A stretch of DNA of 9,111 bases from Propionibacteriaceae bacterium (GCA_031254155.1 JAIRVA010000272.1:1-9111); one strand, 5' to 3'. Counted from the stretch's first letter, positions 1-6,575 are shown. The notes: a model not told the origin generated them from the letters alone. Translations and numbers: made by a program.

Positions 1-166
1 CGGCGATGTCGCTGGTCGCGGCACCCAGGTCGGCGGCGGCCAGGCCGGCCCGGTTCGCGTCCGTGTCAGCCAAAACGACGCTGTCGACCAGCGGTTGGGC
101 CCGGACGACGCCGGCGTGTTCTAATCCGATCCGGCCGACGCCGATGACTCCGATACGTACACCCAT
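1..166 (-). CDS. Gfo/Idh/MocA family oxidoreductase, N-terminal part (probable inositol 2-dehydrogenase)
   Basis: Partial gene: only the first 55 codons are in the window, and the 3' end lies beyond position 1. The N-terminus reads MGVRIGVIGVGRIGLEHAGV, a Rossmann nucleotide-binding start with the GxGxxG loop (GVGRIG), followed by a beta-alpha-beta segment ending in an acidic residue (VVLADTDANRAG), as expected for NAD(P) binding. This is typical of the Gfo/Idh/MocA family, which includes myo-inositol 2-dehydrogenase (IolG, inositol to scyllo-inosose) and scyllo-inositol dehydrogenases. The ATG start is preceded by GGGGAAG. That ribosome site begins right after the TAA stop of the upstream dehydrogenase gene, leaving a 10-bp gap and implying co-transcription. 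The inositol role comes from the neighbouring iolA and iolB. The substrate domain is not visible, so another sugar dehydrogenase of the family is possible. Confidence 0.8.
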   Translation of the reverse strand, partial: MGVRIGVIGVGRIGLEHAGVVRAQPLVDSVVLADTDANRAGLAAADLGAATSDIA

Positions 167-176
167 GTTCTTCCCC

Positions 177-1691
177 TTACGCCGTGGCCTGACTGGCACC
201 CGCGAAGTGGAACGCGGGCCCACCCGCGGGCCCACCCGTGGGCTCGGTCCACCGCTGCGACACCACCTTCGCCTGGGTGAAGAATCTCACACCCTCGGGG
301 CCGTAGATGTGCGACTCGCCGATGAACGAGTCCTGCCAGCCGCCGAACGAATGGTAGGCGACCGGGACTGGGATCGGGACGTTGACCCCGATCATGCCGA
401 CGGGAATCTCGCGCGCGAAGCGACGCGCGGCCTGGCCCGAGGCGGTGAAGATCGCTGCACCGTTGCCGTACGGGTTGGTGCGGATCAGCGCGATCCCCTC
501 GTCGAGGTCCTTGATGCGCAGGACGACCAGGACCGGCCCGAAGATTTCTTCGCGGTACGCCCGCATGTCCGTTGTGACGTGGTCGAGGATCGTCGGCCCG
601 GTCCAGAAACCGTCGGCGTGCCCCGCGGGGTGGAAACCGCGGCCGTCGAGCACGACGACCGCCCCGGCAGCCTCCGCCTCGGTCACGGTCTGCTCGATCC
701 GGTCGCGGTCGGCACGGGTGATGATGGCACCCATGTCTGCGTCCTCGGTCAGGCCGTCGGCGACCTTGATGCGCCGGGCCTTCTCGGCGGCGAGCCGCAG
801 GAAGTCGTCGGCGACGGCGTCCACGACCGCGATGACGGGCAGCGCCATGCACCGCTCCCCGGCCGCGCCGAACGCCGACGCCACGGCGCCCGCCGCGGCG
901 AAGTCGAGGTCGGCGTCGGCCAGTACGAGGCCGTGGTTCTTCGCACTGCACAGCGCCTGGACGCGCTTGCCGTGCGCCGTACCGATGTCGTGCAACTCCC
1001 GGCCGACCGGTGTCGACCCGACGAAGGAGAGTGACTTCACGTCCGGATGGGTTTCGAGCGCTTTGACCGTGTGGCGGTCGCCCTGGACCACGTTGAACAC
1101 ACCGTCGGGCAGCCCGGCCCGCTGCCACAGGTCGGCGAGGAACAGGGCCGGGCTGGGATCGGCCTTGGCGGGTTTGAGTACGAAGGTGTTGCCGGTGGCG
1201 ATCGCCACGGGTACCATCCACAGCGGGCACATCACCGGGAAGTTGAACGGCGTGACACCGGCGCACACCCCGAGTGGCTCGCGGAACGAGTAGACATCGA
1301 GACCGGTCGAGGCCTGCATCGTGAACTCGCCTTTGAGCAGTTGCGGGATCCCGCACACGAACTCCACCACGTCGAGCCCGCGGCCGACCTCGCCCGCGGC
1401 ATCGGAGACCACCTTGCCGTGTTCGCGGGTGATGATCTCCGCCAGTTCGCGGGTGTGGGCGCTCAGCAGTTCGCGGAAGGCGAACAGGATGGCGGTCCGA
1501 CGGCCGAGGGAGACCTCCGACCAGGTCGTGAACGCGCGTCGCGCGGCCTGGACGGCCTGGTCCACAATCGCGGCGTCCGCCAGCTCGGCGTCGCCGATGT
1601 GCTCGCCGGTGGACGGGTTGTAGACCGGGCTCGTACCGGCCCCGCCGGTGACGATCTGCCCGTCGATGTAGTGGGAAACGGTGTAGGTCAT
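177..1691 (-). CDS. iolA: CoA-acylating malonate-/methylmalonate-semialdehyde dehydrogenase (IolA/MmsA)
   Basis: A 504-residue aldehyde dehydrogenase of the MmsA class. In inositol breakdown it converts malonate semialdehyde, NAD and CoA into acetyl-CoA and CO2; in valine breakdown it uses methylmalonate semialdehyde. It is cytoplasmic. Seen: the PFNFP segment (residues 148-152, with the oxyanion-hole Asn150), the cofactor segment FVGSTPVG (223-230), the SAKNHG stretch (249-254) characteristic of MmsA in place of the usual ALDH glutamate motif, the catalytic cysteine in GERCMALP (Cys281), and the terminal FFTQAKVVSQRW. The ATG is well placed behind AAGGAG. The C-terminal tail after RW is about 23 residues and holds a GGPAGGPA duplication encoded by a 12-bp tandem repeat. 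It lies between iolB and an Idh-like gene, which favours the inositol role over valine catabolism. The family call is firm; the exact substrate preference is inferred from context. Confidence 0.95.
   Translation of the reverse strand: MTYTVSHYIDGQIVTGGAGTSPVYNPSTGEHIGDAELADAAIVDQAVQAARRAFTTWSEVSLGRRTAILFAFRELLSAHTRELAEIITREHGKVVSDAAGEVGRGLDVVEFVCGIPQLLKGEFTMQASTGLDVYSFREPLGVCAGVTPFNFPVMCPLWMVPVAIATGNTFVLKPAKADPSPALFLADLWQRAGLPDGVFNVVQGDRHTVKALETHPDVKSLSFVGSTPVGRELHDIGTAHGKRVQALCSAKNHGLVLADADLDFAAAGAVASAFGAAGERCMALPVIAVVDAVADDFLRLAAEKARRIKVADGLTEDADMGAIITRADRDRIEQTVTEAEAAGAVVVLDGRGFHPAGHADGFWTGPTILDHVTTDMRAYREEIFGPVLVVLRIKDLDEGIALIRTNPYGNGAAIFTASGQAARRFAREIPVGMIGVNVPIPVPVAYHSFGGWQDSFIGESHIYGPEGVRFFTQAKVVSQRWTEPTGGPAGGPAFHFAGASQATA
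214..237 (-). repeat. 12-bp tandem repeat (2 copies) inside the 3' end of iolA
   Basis: The unit GCGGGCCCACCC (plus strand) occurs twice in immediate succession, followed by a decayed partial copy. It is in frame and duplicates a GGPA tetrapeptide in the C-terminal tail of the dehydrogenase. It lies outside the catalytic core and is probably neutral. It resembles in kind the 12-bp in-frame repeat at the start of the MalG-type permease gene at 8114-8161. Confidence 0.7.
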
Positions 1692-1731
1692 GCGGACTCC
1701 TTGTCGTCGGTCAGGGGTTGGTGAGGTTGTG

Positions 1732-1779
1732 GAGTGAAACAGGGGGGAGTGAAACAGGGGGACAGGGCGGCTGTTTCAC
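1732..1779. repeat. 15-bp tandem repeat plus inverted copy of its core, in the iolB-iolA gap
   Basis: The unit GAGTGAAACAGGGGG is repeated exactly at 1732-1746 and 1747-1761. Its 9-bp core GTGAAACAG recurs inverted as CTGTTTCAC at 1771-1779. In the iolB-to-iolA transcript, the single GTGAAACAG arm comes first and can pair with either of two CTGTTTCAC arms (loop 13 or 28 nt), giving two mutually exclusive hairpins. There is no run of U after either, so it is not a classical terminator. It could be an internal attenuator, an mRNA-processing site or a pair of operator sites. The rest of the 115-bp gap shows only the AAGGAG ribosome site of iolA. The repeats are certain; the function is unknown. 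Confidence 0.75.
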
Positions 1780-1806
1780 CGTGTCCGTGGGCATGTCATA
1801 CCGTCG

Positions 1807-2679
1807 TCAAGGGTGTTCGAAGGGCAGGCGGGGGTCGACGGGGTGATCCGCCCAGGTGTCGCGGAGCCAGGCGTAGTCGGGGTGGTTGGTGATCCGCCAG
1901 GCCCGCTCGCGGCCGGGACCGGCCATGACGTTGAGGTAGAACATGTCGTACCCCGGCGCGGCGGCCGACGGCCCGTGCCAGCCGAACGGGACGAGGACGA
2001 CATCGCCGTCGTGGACCTCCACCAACTGGTCGATCGCGCGGTCGTCCGAGGCGCTGACCCGTTGGTAGCCGAAGGGCCGCCCCGTCGCCACCCGTACCCC
2101 CGGCTCGGTCCGGAACTGGAAGTAGTAGATCTCTTCCAGCTCGGTCTCGACGCCCGCCAACTCGCGATCGTGCTTGTGGGGCGGGTAACTGGACCAGTTC
2201 CCGGCCGGGGTGAGGACCTCGCAGGCGATGAGGGATTCGGCGTCGAGCGTCTCCGGGGTTCCGAAGTTGCGGACCTCCCGGCTCATGTTCCCGCTGCCCC
2301 GCAGCTCGACGGGTACCTGGTCGGCGGCGAGGTACGCCGGCGGCCGCCGGGTCGTCGCGTGGGCGGAGGCAACCGCCACCTGGCCCCGGCCGGTGAGGGT
2401 GAGGCTCGTCCCCGCCCCGAGGTACGCCAGGTCGGTGGCGGCGGTGAAGACGTCTGGGCGGCCGGCGAGTTCGGCGATCCAGCCCTCCGCCTCGACGCGG
2501 CATGACCCGGCGAGGGGCAGGACGAGGCGTTCCACGTCGGCGGCGGGCAGGTGGATGGAGCCACCGTCCAGGCGGGCCACCCGCAGTCCCGTGTGCTGCC
2601 ATCCCGGCGTCTGGTGGTCGATCGTGAGGTCCCACCCCGCGCCGGCCAGCGCGGGGTGAGGGTAGTGCCATTGCGTCAT
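1807..2679 (-). CDS. iolB: 5-deoxy-glucuronate isomerase (IolB)
   Basis: A 290-residue bicupin metalloenzyme that isomerises 5-deoxy-D-glucuronate to 2-deoxy-5-keto-D-gluconate in the cytoplasmic myo-inositol pathway. Seen: the family signature WSSYPPHKHD (residues 162-171), whose two histidines (168 and 170) are expected metal ligands, followed by EEIYYFQF (182-189) supplying an acidic ligand. A second-cupin histidine sits in PFGWHGP (His235), and the end has DMFYLNVMAGP (245-255). The length fits the family (about 270-300). I chose the ATG at 2679 because GGAAGG (2687-2692) lies 7 nt before it. A GTG five codons upstream overlaps that ribosome site and is unlikely to be the start. It is the first gene of the leftward operon, with iolA 115 bp downstream. 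Transcription likely starts near 2702 from the promoter described separately. Confidence 0.95.
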   Translation of the reverse strand: MTQWHYPHPALAGAGWDLTIDHQTPGWQHTGLRVARLDGGSIHLPAADVERLVLPLAGSCRVEAEGWIAELAGRPDVFTAATDLAYLGAGTSLTLTGRGQVAVASAHATTRRPPAYLAADQVPVELRGSGNMSREVRNFGTPETLDAESLIACEVLTPAGNWSSYPPHKHDRELAGVETELEEIYYFQFRTEPGVRVATGRPFGYQRVSASDDRAIDQLVEVHDGDVVLVPFGWHGPSAAAPGYDMFYLNVMAGPGRERAWRITNHPDYAWLRDTWADHPVDPRLPFEHP

Positions 2680-2700
2680 TGAAGAGCCTTCCACGGTATC

Positions 2701-2724
2701 GTTAGGTCAATTATATGTCCTAAC
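2701..2724. promoter_or_regulatory. Probable operator: 24-bp imperfect dyad over the iolB -10 box
   Basis: The outer arms are GTTAGGTCA (2701-2709) and TGTCCTAAC (2716-2724), matching as inverted repeats at 8 of 9 positions; over 12-bp half-sites the match is 9 of 12. The dyad straddles the TATAAT box at 2710-2715 and reaches the expected iolB transcription start. Overlap of a dyad with the -10 box is typical of a repressor operator. I cannot assign a regulator family, and no regulator gene is in the window. Confidence 0.6.
2710..2715 (-). promoter_or_regulatory. -10 box of the iolB-iolA promoter
   Basis: Minus-strand TATAAT, a perfect -10 hexamer in an otherwise GC-rich genome, lies 31 bp before the iolB ATG, so the predicted transcript has a leader of roughly 23 nt carrying the GGAAGG ribosome site. 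At 17-bp spacing the -35 position reads TAGCCA, a poor match, which may mean an activator or weak basal activity. Confidence 0.6.
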
Positions 2725-2745
2725 AAATCATCTGGCTAGTCGCTG

Positions 2746-2851
2746 TATGTATGCGTACTTTCTTCGGCGACAAGTTGAGAATAGTACGGTAATCTGGGTT
2801 TTGACTTGGAAAGATAGTTGACTGTCTCGCGTACCAAGTAAAGCATACATA
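2746..2851. repeat. Widely spaced 9-bp inverted pair across the divergent control region
   Basis: TATGTATGC (2746-2754) and its exact reverse complement GCATACATA (2843-2851) are 88 bp apart. The similarity continues toward the centre as TACTT (2756-2760) and AAGTA (2836-2840), with one extra base in the right copy. The interval between, about eight helical turns, is AT-rich and contains no gene. Two oppositely oriented copies of one site flanking a divergent promoter region fit binding sites of one regulator, perhaps with looping. A chance origin for the 9-bp core cannot be excluded. Confidence 0.45.
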
Positions 2852-2859
2852 TGAATGTC

Positions 2860-2888
2860 TTGACAAGAACTCAAATGGAGAGTTAAAT
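2860..2888 (+). promoter_or_regulatory. Candidate promoter of the CUT2 ABC transporter operon
   Basis: TTGACA (2860-2865, perfect -35) and TTAAAT (2883-2888, 4 of 6 to TATAAT) are separated by exactly 17 bp. The -35 lies inside the perfect 11-bp palindrome TCTTGACAAGA (2858-2868), a possible regulator contact. The start of transcription would be near 2895, giving a leader of about 36-45 nt. This promoter would exclude the leader ORF at 2887 from the transcript, so the two calls compete. Confidence 0.5.
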
Positions 2889-2934
2889 GAAAATCGACCA
2901 CCGATCGGGCACGCCCGATCCGACGATGGGATGA
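2887..2934 (+). CDS. Possible 15-codon leader ORF overlapping the ATPase gene start
   Basis: ATG at 2887 is preceded by GGAG (2877-2880) with 6-nt spacing, the best ribosome site in this region. It encodes MKIDHRSGTPDPTMG and ends at TGA 2932-2934. That stop overlaps the ATG of the ATPase gene (2931-2933) as ATGA, the arrangement of translationally coupled genes; the ATPase itself has only a weak ribosome site. An 18-bp palindrome lies within the ORF. Alternatives: the ORF is fortuitous, because the TTGACA/TTAAAT promoter would start transcription after 2887, or it is the original N-terminus of the ATPase split by a frameshift or sequence error. No function is assigned to the peptide. Confidence 0.35.
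   Translation: MKIDHRSGTPDPTMG
2903..2920. promoter_or_regulatory. 18-bp perfect palindrome ahead of the ATPase gene
   Basis: GATCGGGC (2903-2910) and GCCCGATC (2913-2920) are exact inverted repeats around a 2-bp centre. As DNA it fits an operator just downstream of the predicted transcription start. As RNA it forms a 7-bp GC-rich stem with a CACG loop ending 10 nt before the ATPase ATG, which could affect initiation. It is unrelated in sequence to the iolB operator. Confidence 0.55.
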
Positions 2935-4490
2935 CGGGAATGACGTTCGGCGCCGACACCTCCGCTGGACCGGCGTGCCCGCTGCTCGAGGCCCGGGGCA
3001 TCACCAAGACGTTCCCCGGGGTCACGGCGCTGGCTGACGTCAGCCTCGCGATCCGGGGTGGCGAGGTCCACGCGGTCGTCGGCGAGAACGGTGCGGGCAA
3101 GTCGACCCTGATGAAAATCTTCGCCGGGCTGTACCAACCCGACGCGGGCGAGCTGCGGTTACGCGGCCAACCGGTCACACTGCCCACCCCGCTGGCGGCC
3201 CGCGAGCGCGGCATCAGCGTCATCCATCAAGAGTTCTTCCTGATGAACCACCTCAGCGTGGCCCAGAACATCTTCATCGGCCGAGAGCCCAAGCTCGCCG
3301 GCGGGATCGTCAACGACGACCGGACCCTCAACCGGGCGGCCGGGGAGCTTCTGGAACGCCTGGGCGTCGCCATCGACCCCCAGATCCAGGTGGGCCGCCT
3401 CACGATCGCCGCCCAGCAGATGGTCGAGATTGCCAAGGCCCTGTCGTACGACTCGAGCGTTCTCATCATGGACGAGCCCACCGCCGCCCTGACCGAGTCC
3501 GAGGTCGCCACGCTGTTCCGGATCATCCGCGGGTTTGTCACGCCGACGACCGCGGTGGTCTACATCTCGCACCGCATGGAGGAGATCAAGGCGATCGCCT
3601 CGCGCATCACCGTTTTGCGAGACGGCCGGTTCGTCGACTGCCGGCCGGCGGCGGATCTGGCGGTCGCCGAGGTCATCCAGTTGATGGTCGGGCGCCAGAT
3701 CGCGACCGGCCTCCGGCCTGCCCCCCGTACCCCCACTGACACCGTCCTCGCCGTCCGCGGCCTCACCTCCGCCGTCGTGCACGACGTCAGCTTCGAGTTG
3801 CAGCGCGGTGAGATTCTTGGCTTCGCGGGCCTGATGGGCGCCGGCCGGACGGAAACCGCCCGGGCGCTGGTCGGTGCCGATCCGAAGACCGCCGGTACGG
3901 TGACCGTCGGCGGGGTACCCGCCCGCATCGTCCGGCCCGCCGACGCCGTCCGGCTCGGCATCGGCTACCTCAGCGAGGATCGCAAGCGGTACGGCCTGCT
4001 CCTGCGCCAGAGCGTGGCCGCCAACATCGGGCTGCCGTCCCTGCGGGAGTTCCTGCGGTTCGGGCTCATTGGGGACCGCCGGATGCGGGCGACCGCCGAA
4101 ACCTACCGCGAGTCGCTCGCGATCAAGACGCCGAGTGTGGCCCAACAACTGCGCAACCTGTCGGGGGGCAACCAGAAGAAGGTCGTCCTCGCCAAGTGGC
4201 TCGAGCGCGACTGCAACATCCTGATTTTCGACGAGCCCACCCGCGGCATCGATGTCGGTGCCAAGCAGGAGATCTACGACCTGTTGCGGCGGCTCGCCGG
4301 ACAGGGGAAGTCCATCATCATGATCTCGTCCGAGCTGGAAGAGGTCTTGCGCATGGCCGACCGGATCGTGGTCATGTGTGCGGGTCGCGTCACCGGCGTA
4401 CTCGACAACGCGGCCGCGACCCAGGAGTCCATCATGAAGCTGGCCACGCAATTCGCCCGGCCCGCCGGGCCCGGTAAGGAGAGGCAATGA
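2931..4490 (+). CDS. Sugar ABC importer ATP-binding protein, RbsA/MglA type (CUT2)
   Basis: A 519-residue ATPase with two fused nucleotide-binding domains that powers uptake of a monosaccharide or polyol at the inner face of the membrane. Domain 1: Walker A GENGAGKST (51-59), HQE Q-loop (99-101), degenerate signature LTIAAQQMVEIAKAL (157-171), Walker B LIMDEPTAAL (178-187), H-loop His214. Domain 2: Walker A altered to GAGRTE (303-308, the invariant Lys replaced by Arg), full signature LSGGNQKK (410-417), Walker B LIFDEPTRGID (431-441). The altered second Walker A is normal for RbsA-type proteins. The length is usual. The ATG at 2931 shares ATGA with a possible leader ORF; ATG 2940, three codons in, is an alternative start. 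It is the first gene of a three-gene operon divergent from iolB, so myo-inositol or a related polyol is a reasonable but unproven substrate. Confidence 0.95.
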   Translation: MTGMTFGADTSAGPACPLLEARGITKTFPGVTALADVSLAIRGGEVHAVVGENGAGKSTLMKIFAGLYQPDAGELRLRGQPVTLPTPLAARERGISVIHQEFFLMNHLSVAQNIFIGREPKLAGGIVNDDRTLNRAAGELLERLGVAIDPQIQVGRLTIAAQQMVEIAKALSYDSSVLIMDEPTAALTESEVATLFRIIRGFVTPTTAVVYISHRMEEIKAIASRITVLRDGRFVDCRPAADLAVAEVIQLMVGRQIATGLRPAPRTPTDTVLAVRGLTSAVVHDVSFELQRGEILGFAGLMGAGRTETARALVGADPKTAGTVTVGGVPARIVRPADAVRLGIGYLSEDRKRYGLLLRQSVAANIGLPSLREFLRFGLIGDRRMRATAETYRESLAIKTPSVAQQLRNLSGGNQKKVVLAKWLERDCNILIFDEPTRGIDVGAKQEIYDLLRRLAGQGKSIIMISSELEEVLRMADRIVVMCAGRVTGVLDNAAATQESIMKLATQFARPAGPGKERQ

Positions 4491-5491
4491 CAACCGTAGT
4501 CTCGCCCGGCGGGGTCCCGTCCGCCCGCAAGGGTCTGATACCCGACCGCTACAAGGGCTTTCTCCAGCAGGCCATGGTCCTCGTGACACTCGTGGTCCTC
4601 GTGGTGTTCTTCTCCGCGATGAAACCGGCCTTCATCTCGTGGAGCAACATTAGTTCGCTGCTGCTGGCCTCGGTGGTCACCGCTATCCAGGCCATCGGGC
4701 TGACCTTCGTGATCGCCACCGGCGGGATCGACCTGACGCCTGGGCTCGGCATGGCCGCGACCGCCGTGGTCGCCGCCCTGCTGATGACGGGCGCCGGCCT
4801 GCCGGTCGCGGTCGGCGTCCTCGGCGGGGTGGCCGCCGGTGCGCTCCTGGGCCTGGTCAACGGGACGCTGATCGCCCGCGTCAAGATGCAACCCATGATT
4901 GCGACCCTCGCCATGATGATGGTCTGCTGGGGGACTGCGCTGGTCCTGTCCGGTGGCCGTAATCTGTCCCTGCGCGGGGTGGCGGGGTACGACAAGATCG
5001 CGGTCGGCGAACTGATACCCGGGCTCTATAACGGGGTACTCATCCTCGTCGTCCTGGCCATTATCGCCGGTGTGGTCATGAACAAGACCGTGGTGGGCCG
5101 CTACGCGCTGGCGATCGGCTCCAACAAGGAGGCGACCCGGATCTCGGGGATCAACGTCGTCCGCTGGGAGATCCTGGCGTACGTCATCTGCGGGATCTTC
5201 ACCGGGGTCTCCGGAGTCATCATGTCGTCGCGCCTGTTCGCCGCCGTACCGACGACGGGACAGGGGTACGAGATGTACGCCATCGCCGCCGCCGTCATCG
5301 GCGGAACCTCGCTGCGCGGCGGCCGGGCGTCGGTGTTCGGGGCGGTCATCGGGGCCGTCACCATCCAAACGATCTTCAACGGGCTCACGGTCATGGGCGT
5401 CCAGGACCAGTGGCAGAAGGTCGTCCTCGGCGCCGTCGTCCTGGGCGCCGTGTTCATTGACATCATGCGGCGGGGCGGCAAGGAAGAGTGA
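4487..5491 (+). CDS. Sugar ABC importer permease, RbsC type (CUT2)
   Basis: A 334-residue, strongly hydrophobic membrane protein of the BPD_transp_2 family, which forms the transmembrane channel of the importer. Seen: several hydrophobic segments (about 30-46, 57-77, 87-100, 106-126, 136-155, 183-198, 228-247, 264-274, 282-303, 311-326), the conserved TGGIDLTPGLGMA stretch (78-90), the cytoplasmic coupling region GRYALAIGSNKEATRISGIN (204-223), and IGGTSLRGGR (271-280) near the C-terminus, all typical of RbsC/XylH-like permeases. The ATG overlaps the ATPase stop as ATGA behind GGAGAGG, indicating translational coupling and matched synthesis. Substrate inferred only from context, as for the ATPase. 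Confidence 0.95.
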   Translation: MTTVVSPGGVPSARKGLIPDRYKGFLQQAMVLVTLVVLVVFFSAMKPAFISWSNISSLLLASVVTAIQAIGLTFVIATGGIDLTPGLGMAATAVVAALLMTGAGLPVAVGVLGGVAAGALLGLVNGTLIARVKMQPMIATLAMMMVCWGTALVLSGGRNLSLRGVAGYDKIAVGELIPGLYNGVLILVVLAIIAGVVMNKTVVGRYALAIGSNKEATRISGINVVRWEILAYVICGIFTGVSGVIMSSRLFAAVPTTGQGYEMYAIAAAVIGGTSLRGGRASVFGAVIGAVTIQTIFNGLTVMGVQDQWQKVVLGAVVLGAVFIDIMRRGGKEE

Positions 5492-5534
5492 ACCCCGCCT
5501 TGAAGAAGAAACCATCGACACAGAAGGAGAAACA

Positions 5535-6521
5535 ATGAAACGTTCTCTCATAGCAGCGGCGGCCGCCCTGCTCTCGATCAGCACCCTGACCGCGTGTTCA
5601 GGCACGCCGGCGTCGACCTCCAGTACGGGGGGCAACCTACGCATCATGCTGGTCGCCAAGGCCAACGCCTCCGACTACTGGACCGCGGTCAAGGAGGGCG
5701 CCATGCAAGCGGGCAAGGACCTCGGGGTCACGGTCACGTTCAACGGGCCGGACACCGAATCCGAGGGTGACAAGCAGCTGAACATGTTGCAATCCGCCGT
5801 CACCGACAAGCCCGCCGGCATCGGCTTCGCCCCCCAGGATGGTGCCCAGGACGGTGCGCCCGGCATCCTCGACCAGGCCAAGGCGGCCGGTATTCCGGTC
5901 GTCGCCTTCGACACCCCCGTCAACAACTCCGACGTACCGATCGCCACCGTGGCTTCGGACAATGCTGGCATCGGCGCGATGGCCGCCCAGCACATGGTCG
6001 AACTGACCGGCGGCAAGGGCAACATCGCGATCATCGCGCACGGCCTGACCGGGACCGCCCTCGCCCGCCAGCAGGGGTTCCAGGACTACATTGCTGAGAA
6101 GGCGCCGGGCATGACGATCGTCGACGTCCAGAACGGTGAGTCCGACCCGGCCAAGTCCCGCGACAAGGCCCAGGGGATCCTGCAGGCCCACCCGGATCTG
6201 GTCGGTTTCTTCGGTACGGACGACGACTCCGCCATCGCCTGCGCCTCTGAGGTCCAGTCCAAGGGTCTGACGGGCAAGGTCAAGGTCGTCGGGGTCGACG
6301 CCTCGGCCGACGAGATCTCCCTGGTCAAGGCGGGCCAGATCACGGGTGCCGTCACCCAGAACCCCTACAACATCGGCTACCAGACGGTCCAGATCCTGCT
6401 GGACGCCGCCAAGGGTACCCCGCCGAAGGACAAGAACATCGTGTCGGAGTCGGTGTGGTACACCGCCGACAACATGGACGACCCTACCGTCGCCCAGGTC
6501 CTCGGGAACGCGGCCGCGTAA
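5535..6521 (+). CDS. Sugar ABC importer substrate-binding lipoprotein, RbsB type (CUT2)
   Basis: A 328-residue periplasmic-binding-protein family 4 member that captures the sugar outside the cell and delivers it to the permease. It starts with a lipoprotein signal peptide: MKRSL, a hydrophobic stretch, then the lipobox LTAC with the lipidated Cys21, followed by a Ser/Thr/Gly linker. The mature domain shows the expected pattern: IMLVAKANASDYWTAVKEG (37-55), later a PAGIGFAPQDG segment, VVAFDTPVNNSD and VGVDASADEISLVKAGQITG. I chose ATG 5535 because AGAAGGAG sits just upstream and the signal peptide begins there; the frame is open further up, but without a ribosome site. The gap to the permease is 43 bp with no visible promoter, so it is probably the third gene of the operon. 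Aromatic and acidic pocket residues fit a sugar or inositol, but the ligand cannot be read from sequence. Confidence 0.93.
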   Translation: MKRSLIAAAAALLSISTLTACSGTPASTSSTGGNLRIMLVAKANASDYWTAVKEGAMQAGKDLGVTVTFNGPDTESEGDKQLNMLQSAVTDKPAGIGFAPQDGAQDGAPGILDQAKAAGIPVVAFDTPVNNSDVPIATVASDNAGIGAMAAQHMVELTGGKGNIAIIAHGLTGTALARQQGFQDYIAEKAPGMTIVDVQNGESDPAKSRDKAQGILQAHPDLVGFFGTDDDSAIACASEVQSKGLTGKVKVVGVDASADEISLVKAGQITGAVTQNPYNIGYQTVQILLDAAKGTPPKDKNIVSESVWYTADNMDDPTVAQVLGNAAA

Positions 6522-6575
6522 GGCTGTTTACGGGGCTAAGGACGCGGTCGTTGATGACTGTTCGCGTGTCGTTTC

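Noticed and set aside
121..1356. Long open frame on the minus strand overlapping iolA in another frame
   Set aside because: It encodes an Arg/Pro/Gly-rich sequence with no recognisable domain, fully inside a convincing dehydrogenase gene; a GC-rich shadow frame.
2680..2694. GTG at 2694 as the iolB start
   Set aside because: It overlaps the GGAAGG ribosome site that serves the better ATG at 2679.
2801..2849. TTGACT boxes at 2801 and 2818 as further rightward -35 elements
   Set aside because: No acceptable -10 hexamer lies 16-18 bp downstream of either; the closest, CATACA at 2844, is 20 bp away.
5457..5534. Upstream ATG at 5457 as the start of the binding protein
   Set aside because: It lies inside the permease gene and would bury the lipoprotein signal peptide; ATG 5535 has a strong ribosome site and starts the signal sequence.
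4274..5665. 463-codon open frame antisense to the transporter genes
   Set aside because: His/Asp/Gly/Arg-rich antisense shadow of the permease and ATPase genes, with no domain.
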